Of a DNA stretch of 64,000 bases, positions 1-64,000 are shown one piece after another. The notes beneath the pieces were generated by a model that was not told the DNA's origin, did no database searches, and saw nothing but the letters and a program-made list of their open reading frames with translations. Where the stretch lies: assembly GCF_001625305.1 (NCBI RefSeq), contig NW_017804276.1, positions 198-64,197 of the forward strand. The letters run 5' to 3'. Position 1 is the first letter of the stretch, and every line of letters starts with the position of its first letter. A program made the translations under genes and the position numbers. This DNA comes from Branchiostoma belcheri. Its lineage: Eukaryota > Chordata > Leptocardii > Amphioxiformes > Branchiostomatidae.

Positions 1-1007
1 ACCAGGGACAGGGAAACACAGTCAGCACAAGGGACAGGGAAACACAGTCAGCACCAGGGACAGGGAAACACAGTCAGCACCAGGGACACACAGCACCAGG
101 CACAGGGAAACACAGTCAGCACCAGGGACACACAGTCAGCACCAGGGACAGGGAAACACAGTCACCACCAGGGACAGGGAAACACAGTCACCACCAGGGA
201 CAGGGAAACACAGTCACCATCAGGGACAGGCAACACAGTCACCACCAGGGACAGGGAAACACAGTCAGCACCAGGGACAGGGAAACACACTCTGTACCAG
301 GGACATGGAAACACAGTCAGCATCAGGGACTGGGAAACACAGTCAGCACCAGGGACAGGGAAACACAGTCAGCACCAGGGACAGGGAAACACAGTCACCA
401 CCAGGGACAGGGAAACACAGTCACCACCAGGGACAGGGAAACACAGTCACCACCAGGGACAGGGAAACACAGTCAGAACCAGGGACAGGGAAACACAGTC
501 TGTACCAGGGACAGGGAAACACAGTCAGCACCAGGGACAGGGAACACAGTCAGCACCAGAGACAGGGAAACACAGTCTGTACCAGGGACAGGAAAACACA
601 GTCAGCACCAGGGACAGGGAAACACAGTCACCACCAGGGACAGGGAAACACAGTCACCACCAGGGACAGGGAAACACAGTCACCACCAGGGACAGGGAAA
701 CACAGTCAGCACCAGGGACAGGGAAACACACTCTGTACCAGGGACATGGAAACACAGTCAGCATCAGGGACTGGGAAACACAGTCAGCACCAGGGACAGG
801 GAAACACAGTCAGCACCAGGGACAGGGAAACACAGTCACCACCAGGGACAGGGAACACAGTCAGCACCAGGGACACAGTCAGCACCAGGGACAGGGAAAC
901 ACAGTCAGCACCAGGGACAGGGAAACACAGTCAGCACCAGGGACAGGGAAACACAGTCAGAACCAGGGACAGGGAAACACAGTCTGTACCAGGGACAGGG
1001 AAACACA
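1..1007. repeat. 26-bp minisatellite array (about 38 units)
   Basis: The unit is AGGGACAGGGAAACACAGTC plus a variable AGCACC, ACCACC, AGAACC or TGTACC tail. A few units are shortened. The array is cut by the left edge of the window. The order of tail variants is itself repeated (near 200-330 and 640-790), which shows higher-order duplication. Confidence 0.97.
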
Positions 1008-2180
1008 GAGACATCAAAGTTTCTTACATTTTGCATAATTTTTTACAAATAATGTAAGTCAACATGGTTTTCTGTATCACCCAAGGCACTAGACCAATTG
1101 CAGGGCAAGTTGCCTGAAGGCCAGATAGAGGGATATCCATCCTGCGGGAGGGCTGGGACCGAGGGTGATGTGGAATACACTGTTTTATTTTATTTATGTC
1201 ATATTCAACCAAGGAAGCACACATTTCAATACAAAGCATGCTAAGATTTGGTGTCTATAAACAAAAAATATGACAACATCAATTCGAAAATTTAAACCTC
1301 TGAATCCCGTGTTCAAATTATCAAACGTGTCGCACACTTGGCACACACAAGGCGCATTCAAATTATTCAATGGAAAACATGGAATGCTAGGTATGACAAA
1401 GGCCAGAACACCCATATGGAACATTATCACAGCACAGGTATGATAATTAATTCAAAGGTATACTAAGCAAAGCATCATACCATACATACATGGGAGCAAT
1501 TACCACTCATTGAATACATGTAGCTTCTTTAACTTTTATGCACTATGCTGCTCACAAACACACAGACCAAAAAAACAACACCTCCATTTGTCATGGAGGC
1601 TGTACTTTTCAGATGCCTTCCTAAGAGGCTGTATGGATTAGAAAATTTAACTCCAGTCATGAACTGTGATGAGAGTGACACAAGCTGGTAGCCTGTGTAT
1701 TAATGCTGCACTGCAAGCACTCAGTGGTGTAACAAATACAGACAAACAAATACATGCCAGTAGCCAGGGGGGGGGTGGTCAAAGGTCCACTTTTTTGGTC
1801 CACTTTTTATCTAAATGTCCAAGATTTTTCTTTAAAAAGATAGACTAATTCATGTCCCAGCAAGGCTGGAATCATAGGAAAACGGCTTTTTTCTTTGAAA
1901 TCCTCTAAAAACGCAGGAAATGCCATTTCAGAATTTCCTGGGGGAGCATGCCCCCGGACCCCCTAGGAAACTTGCGACTTTGGCACTTGCCTCGTGCCTA
2001 CGGCGCTTGCTGGTCCCTCGAGAAGTGGGAAGAACCTCCCCATTAAAAATCCTGGTTACGGGCATGGAATACAAACAAATACAGGCTAACAAGCTTGGGG
2101 GCTGGGCACACTCACACATCATGTGGGAAAATAGCTCATCTGACAAGTCTTAGAACTGTATCTGTATTGGTATAGTCAGT
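1008..2180. repeat. Family A element copy (decayed) and unassigned sequence
   Basis: About 1069-1447 is a diverged copy of the family A inverted-repeat element (gggagggctgggaccgagggtgatg and a terminal caggtatga). From 1448 to 2180 I see no gene and no clear repeat, only a G run near 1768. Confidence 0.65.
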
Positions 2181-2560
2181 TATAATAACCAAGCTTCTTC
2201 GTAACACGCCAGCTTCGCAGGCACGCAGCGCGACAGCAGCTGGCTACATTACACCGAACGACTTGTTACACGTAACCCTTGAACATCTAACTCTAAACAT
2301 TGTTTAAAGCTATCTAATGACAATGCCCCTACTGTACTTGGTGACAGTGAGTTCCACTCTGCGATAGTTCTAGGAAAGAATGAATTCTTGAACACCTCAA
2401 TCCTCGGTGATAACTCTGGTACTTGAAGGCATGGCTATTTCTGGTTCTTTTCTGACCTGGTTTTAGGTACTTGTTACGTTCACCAACTTGAGGTCATTTT
2501 GTACATCATGCATACTGTTATCAGCATGAGTACAAACTCAAAATGACATTTTCAGCTGGA
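2180..2560 (-). mobile_element. Non-LTR retrotransposon 3' remnant
   Basis: On the minus strand this matches copies at 21505-21870 and 37490-37805. The last still encodes the tail of a reverse-transcriptase protein ending F-P-R-N-I-V-D-W-N-S-L-P. This copy is broken by stops and frameshifts. Confidence 0.7.
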
Positions 2561-2745
2561 ATGTGGCCGGGTTCCTTGAAGTGATTGGTCAATATGTGCA
2601 GGTACCTTCCCAAAGTGATAAAAAAATTATGCTTGATTCTCGGGCAATTTTTTGCAAAGACTGCAATATTTTGACGATCAACAAATTTGGTCGAATATGG
2701 TTGGTGAGTGGGAGTGGGAGTGGTTGTATAGTGGAGGCATATTAT

Positions 2746-3092
2746 ATCATTTACGTCATACCTGGGCCGCGATTACGTTCGATACAGGTGTTCCGGCCCG
2801 TGTGATTAGTAGCGGTACGGCCAGGGCTTCTTTACGCGTACGGCCCGGGCTTCCAAATGTTCCATAGAATGATTTGAATGCGTTTCTTCCTAAGCACGTG
2901 CACCGCTTTTGAAAATTCAAGTACAAAATTCGGACGTTAGAATTGATGTTGTTGCATTTTTTGGGTTTTAGGGACACAAATTTTTGCTCATTTTGCATTG
3001 AAAGGCGTGTTTTCTAAGGTGGGCCATCGGGCAATCTGACGCGCGGTCGGGCTGGTACCTCGGGCTATACGGAATACCCTGTGTTGTATGCT
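2746..3092 (-). mobile_element. Family A inverted-repeat element (MITE-like)
   Basis: It runs from gtcatacctgggccgcgatt to gggaataccctgtgttgtat and is the reverse of the copies at 9769 and 42729. There is no coding capacity. The small size, subterminal inverted repeats and multiple copies fit a non-autonomous DNA element. Confidence 0.75.
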
Positions 3093-3136
3093 ATATACAC
3101 CTAATGTCTACAAATAAAAAAGGAGTCCGACATACT

Positions 3137-3318
3137 TACCTTTGAAGTTGGTTCAATCTTACCTTAGTAGTCAGAATGTCTCCAATTGGTCGATCATCTT
3201 GTGAGAGACTTTTGAAGGAAGTTTCATCCTGATGCAACCTGCTCGTAAGACACAACCTCTGTGGAGGTTTGCCGCAGTGGAGTGCGATAAACAACTCTAG
3301 ATTAGTCTGGCTTAACAC
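3137..3318 (-). other. Possible minus-strand exon (weak)
   Basis: Read on the minus strand, a 60-codon open stretch ends at a near-perfect donor, CAAAG|gtaagtatg (at 3144), with a second at ACTAAG|gtaaga. Its residues match nothing I recognise. It could be a fragment of another gene or chance. Confidence 0.2.
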
Positions 3319-3505
3319 TATGTAAACCCCCAGTTTTTTAATAAATATTCACAGAGAGCAGGTTTTTTACTCCTTGATGCTAACCTTTTTGCTGGCCTTG
3401 GGAAATTTCTGAATAGATTAAATCAAAAAGGTCGAGGACAAAACTGGTTTGGTTACCTGTCATTGAAGTTATGTTACATTTTCATGCTAGAAATGTACTG
3501 TTGGG

Positions 3506-3759
3506 CAGCACGTCGGCAGAACGTACTGCGCCTGCGCAGAACCCCACATTTTCATGCTTTTCGGTGGATGTTTGGTCAATGTTGCATTGGAATTTTGCCT
3601 GTTGCAAGGGATATCTTTTCCAACATAACATTTGGAAACTACAGACAAGATGTTAACCTTATATGTGCGAATACGACCTTATATGAGACGTTCTACCAAA
3701 GTGCTATGTATAATACACTAAGGGTTTCGCACAGGTGCAGTGCGTTCTGCCGACGTGCT
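3506..3759. mobile_element. Family C hAT-like MITE, copy 1
   Basis: Terminal inverted repeats (cagcacgtcggcagaacgta / cgttctgccgacgtgct) enclose 254 bp. An exact 8-bp target duplication, ctgttggg, lies at 3498-3505 and 3760-3767. An 8-bp duplication is typical of hAT transposons. Confidence 0.9.
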
Positions 3760-3839
3760 CTGTTGGGCCACTGTGTTGAAAATGCCTGTTGTTTTGGTGG
3801 ATGTACAGTTGAGCAGTTTTACACCCACATCACTAATAA

Positions 3840-4944
3840 ATAAATGGCTTATGTTTGCAAAGAAAGGCACAAATCTGCATTAACACGCATTGGGGTACTA
3901 CATATATTTAATATACATAATACACTGAGTCCTTTTGTTATGTTAATTGCCCTGCAAGCATATACATATTAACATAGCATCACCTCACCTCACCTATCCC
4001 TTGACCTTGTTGAAGGTCGTTGACATAACATAACAAATATACGAAGAAATCTGACATCTAATATCACAATTATGATTTACATAATACAATATAGGCTAGC
4101 CCCTGCCTTCCTGAATGTGGCATAGCCATTAGTCCCACCAGTGAATCCAAATTTCTGCCCCAGCCAAATAAATGAGGGTCTGAATGGGGGGGGGGGAGAC
4201 AACGCTCTAAGCTGAATTCGGAAACTTCTCGATTACGCTTTACGATAAATTCCAATGCATTATGTACAATTAAAACGGCAAATATGCTATGTTGAATTAG
4301 AGCGGTCCGTCTACGCTCTACGTAGAATTAAAACGACCGATTACGCTCTACGGAAAAGGGCATACGGGCCAACATAAATGCCCTGGACACTACTCACTGA
4401 CAGGTGTTTTCAATATACCTGAGACAAGGGGTGGGATGGGTTGTTTGTGACATGGCATGGAGACCAAACCTAACCCCAATCCTATGTAAGTCTAACCCTA
4501 GCCTAATCAATGATTCCAACTCTAACTAACACCAACCCTTGAGTTTGAGTTTTTATTTGGATCCACAATTAGCCTCATAAGAGTATTCTTCCTGTGGTCT
4601 GCACATTCATATAATATACATTTACATGACGTTGTACATACATGTGTTACAATATTGAAGAGAAACATACAATGACATACAAAGTTAACAGTATGGAACA
4701 AAAAAACATAATTACAGTCCAATACTCTTCTAGTTGTTGCCTGTGTTGTTCCACAATTGAGACATTCTGTACAAGAAGCACCATTTCTGAGATTTTGGTT
4801 TTGGTTTTGTCATACAAAACCTTTGGTTGTTTGGTGAGCATTATTCATTTAAAAGTGACAAGGCTTCTCTTCCCTTTCTGTTCCTAACAGTCAGCCATCC
4901 TAAGGTCTTCAGCATGGTGTCCACAAAATTGTGTACCTGAACCC
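3840..4944. other. Non-coding stretch with a LINE-tail-like segment
   Basis: No exon is seen. Around 4290-4350 the words ccgtctacgctctacg and gattacgctctacgg form a short local repeat. From 4545, tttttatttggatccacaatta resembles the inverted 3' end of a non-LTR element. Confidence 0.4.
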
Positions 4945-5344
4945 TTATGCCACACCAATTTAATTTGTTGTTTCTCGGATTCGCCCTGTCCATTTTTTTC
5001 TGATTTGCAAAAAAAAAATAAGTAAATTTAAAAAAAATTTTTTTGTTCTAAATTAACTGCAAAATGCTCAATGAAAGACATATTTTGTCCTCAACATTTG
5101 AAGAAAGTCCTTTTCTTCCTAGTTGTTAAAGTTGTTCAATTGAACAACAATGCAATTTTGTTTCATTAAAAATTCAAAATCTATTGTAATTTTAATAATA
5201 AACCAGGCTGATATGTTCACTTCATGGCTCATATTGTAAAATTTCCAGCTATCATGGGATGCCTTTGCCTGTTTTTTCGCCCTGTCGCTTCATATTTTTT
5301 CTGAAAAAATCCAAGAAACAACAAATTAAATTGGTATGGCCTTA
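4945..5344. mobile_element. Family B MITE, copy 1
   Basis: Long terminal inverted repeats (gccacaccaatttaatttgt ... acaaattaaattggtatggc) and an AT-rich body. At least 12 copies of the family lie in this window. It ends about 87 bases before exon 1. Confidence 0.88.
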
Positions 5345-5431
5345 GCTACCAAATTGAGCAGGTAATTTTACCCTTCTGTGTGACATCTACGACTATTTTG
5401 CCCCATGGTGACTTGGTGAATATTTCTACAG

Positions 5432-62709
<57,278 letters not shown>

Positions 62710-62749
62710 GTCAGTCATCAGCTCATTTCATGTGCAATACAATGTACAT

Positions 62750-63577
62750 TATGTTGATTTGATTATATGGATGACATCTGTGGGATCATGTGCCGCAGAG
62801 GTAGCGCTTTCGGCTCAGGACCTAGAGGTCCTGGGTTCGATCCCTACACGTCACCGATCTTGTGCCCTTGGGAAAGGCACTTTACACGACTTTCCTCACT
62901 TCACTCAGGTATACATGTCAATGAGTACCTAGCCTCGGTTAGGGACGTCCCTCGGATAGGACGTTAAATGGAGGTCCCTTGTTTGGGGAGAGCCATACCC
63001 CGCGCACGTAAAAAAAACCACCACATCTTTCGAAAAAGAGTAGGGGCATGCCCCGGTGTGCGATGGTACAAAAACTAAATACTGTCTGGAAGTTGGTTAT
63101 TAATAACTACAAATCACCCGGATGGAGGCCTGGCGAACCTCATCTTGTACTAGCCACAGAATCTTCAGCTAGTTGAAGGCGGCTGCCTCAAATGAAAGAA
63201 GAAGAAGACATCCTCTGGGAACCCTAAAACTGATGTGAGCGTGCAAATAAAAAAAAAGTTTGGCCAAAAAAAAGTTGCTTGCATTATGAAATCTACGCGA
63301 TTTTGAAGGTTGAACAAATGACACAGAGTATGGTTTGTAATCTAGTCTTCAAATTCATTTCTTTACATATTCGTCTTTTTTGTTTGATTTTGACATTGGT
63401 ATCGTTTTCCGGTGTTTTTTGTTTCTACTTATGGTATACATTTTCTCATTTTGCAACTGTTTTGTACGATTTACAGTTACTGTATGGTTGAAACCTTTTT
63501 TTTTTTGGAAACGGCCGAAAATTCATGCGCGCGCGGATGTCATCTATATATATTATAATCCAATCAACATGGCCTAA
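62750..63577. mobile_element. Family G element, copy 3, interrupted by a SINE
   Basis: Left part atatggatgacatctg and right part gacatcctctgggaaccc...ggatgtcatctata...catggccta flank the SINE at 62787-63210. The word gacatc is repeated at both junctions. Confidence 0.75.
62787..63210 (+). mobile_element. tRNA-derived SINE (nested)
   Basis: Head tgggatcatgtgccgcagag, B-box gggttcgatcc, body cggataggacgttaaatgga, ending in gaaagaagaagaaga. Confidence 0.87.
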
Positions 63578-63631
63578 CCATTCAGTCATTCAACATTTGT
63601 CAGCAAATGTTGAATGACTGAATGGTTAGGC
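63577..63631. repeat. Perfect hairpin (25-bp arms)
   Basis: aaccattcagtcattcaaca... tcag ...gaatgactgaatggtt: arms of about 25 bases around a 4-base loop. Confidence 0.93.
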
Positions 63632-64000
63632 TAGCAGAAACCATTTGTTTGAGAGGTTGCAGGTCCAACTACAGGCATTCCTGGCAAGACCTCGTGTTCC
63701 TGAATTTTCCTCACTCCACCCAGGTGTGATATGGATACCTGACGTAGTTTGCAGAAGTACAAAAATGTATATAACATATGCAAAAGATGGTGGATAGAGG
63801 AGTTCGGAGTCTGCACTCAAATTGTTGTAATGTTCATACTCAAGTCGTTAACAAACCCAATTCCTTTGGAGTTCAAATCCCATCTGTTGTCACTCAACTG
63901 ACATTCACACTGAAAAGGGTTACAGTCTTTTGGACAGGACATTCAGCCAGTATAAGTTGAGCTCGTCAAAAAGAGGAATTTCCCTAGTACAATGAACCTG
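63632..64000. other. Window end: no gene seen
   Basis: No acceptor with a continuing frame is visible. Part of it (cctcactccacccaggtg) resembles SINE body text. Confidence 0.45.

Noticed and set aside
1-1007. CRISPR-like array of direct repeats
   Set aside because: Repeats are contiguous without unique spacers, in a eukaryotic intron-rich context; it is a minisatellite.
305-1057. 250-residue open reading frame rich in G-T-G-K-H-S and Q-G-Q-G
   Set aside because: It is the 26-bp minisatellite read through; no non-repetitive coding text, splice signal or start context supports a protein.

Overview
The window looks like invertebrate deuterostome genomic DNA, most likely a lancelet (Branchiostoma). 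The evidence is long introns packed with many small inverted-repeat elements, tRNA-derived SINEs, decayed non-LTR retrotransposon tails and minisatellites, with short vertebrate-like exons between them. The species is inferred from the style of the repeats, not from a match to a known gene.

One plus-strand gene fills most of the window. I traced 44 consecutive coding exons from 5432 to 62709, each bounded by AG and GT, whose phases join into one reading frame of 7,360 nt (about 2,453 codons) with no stop. Neither the first nor the last coding exon is present, so the protein is longer than this. The translation is a chain of about 150-residue modules: the end of module 0, modules 1 to 15 complete, and the start of module 16. 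Each module opens with a D-[LI]-x-V-like strand. Its middle, when well conserved, reads L-Y-L-S-x-D-x-x-L-D-x-x-D. It closes with a cysteine-framed segment: C, a few residues, a Y-L-x-x-x-V-D-like strand, a paired N-N (most modules), then C. This layout resembles the bacterial CARDB cell-adhesion domain (an Ig-like beta sandwich). Numerous N-glycosylation sequons and paired cysteines suggest an extracellular protein. I do not recognise it as a named gene.

Every module boundary lies on a phase-1 intron, which is the signature of growth by duplication of symmetric exon sets. Introns inside the modules fall at a few recurring places.

Bases 1-5431 are upstream intron or flank. They hold a 26-bp minisatellite (1-1007), mobile-element copies, a decayed retrotransposon tail and one weak minus-strand exon candidate. 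The introns carry at least 14 families of small elements, several nested. One family makes exact 8-bp target duplications. One element landed exactly across the exon 29 splice donor. A 146-156 bp satellite in intron 10 is built from the 3' end of exon 10 and its donor. Bases 62710-64000 are intron with a SINE inside an older inverted-repeat element and a perfect hairpin. No complete RNA gene, CRISPR array or other credible protein gene was seen.
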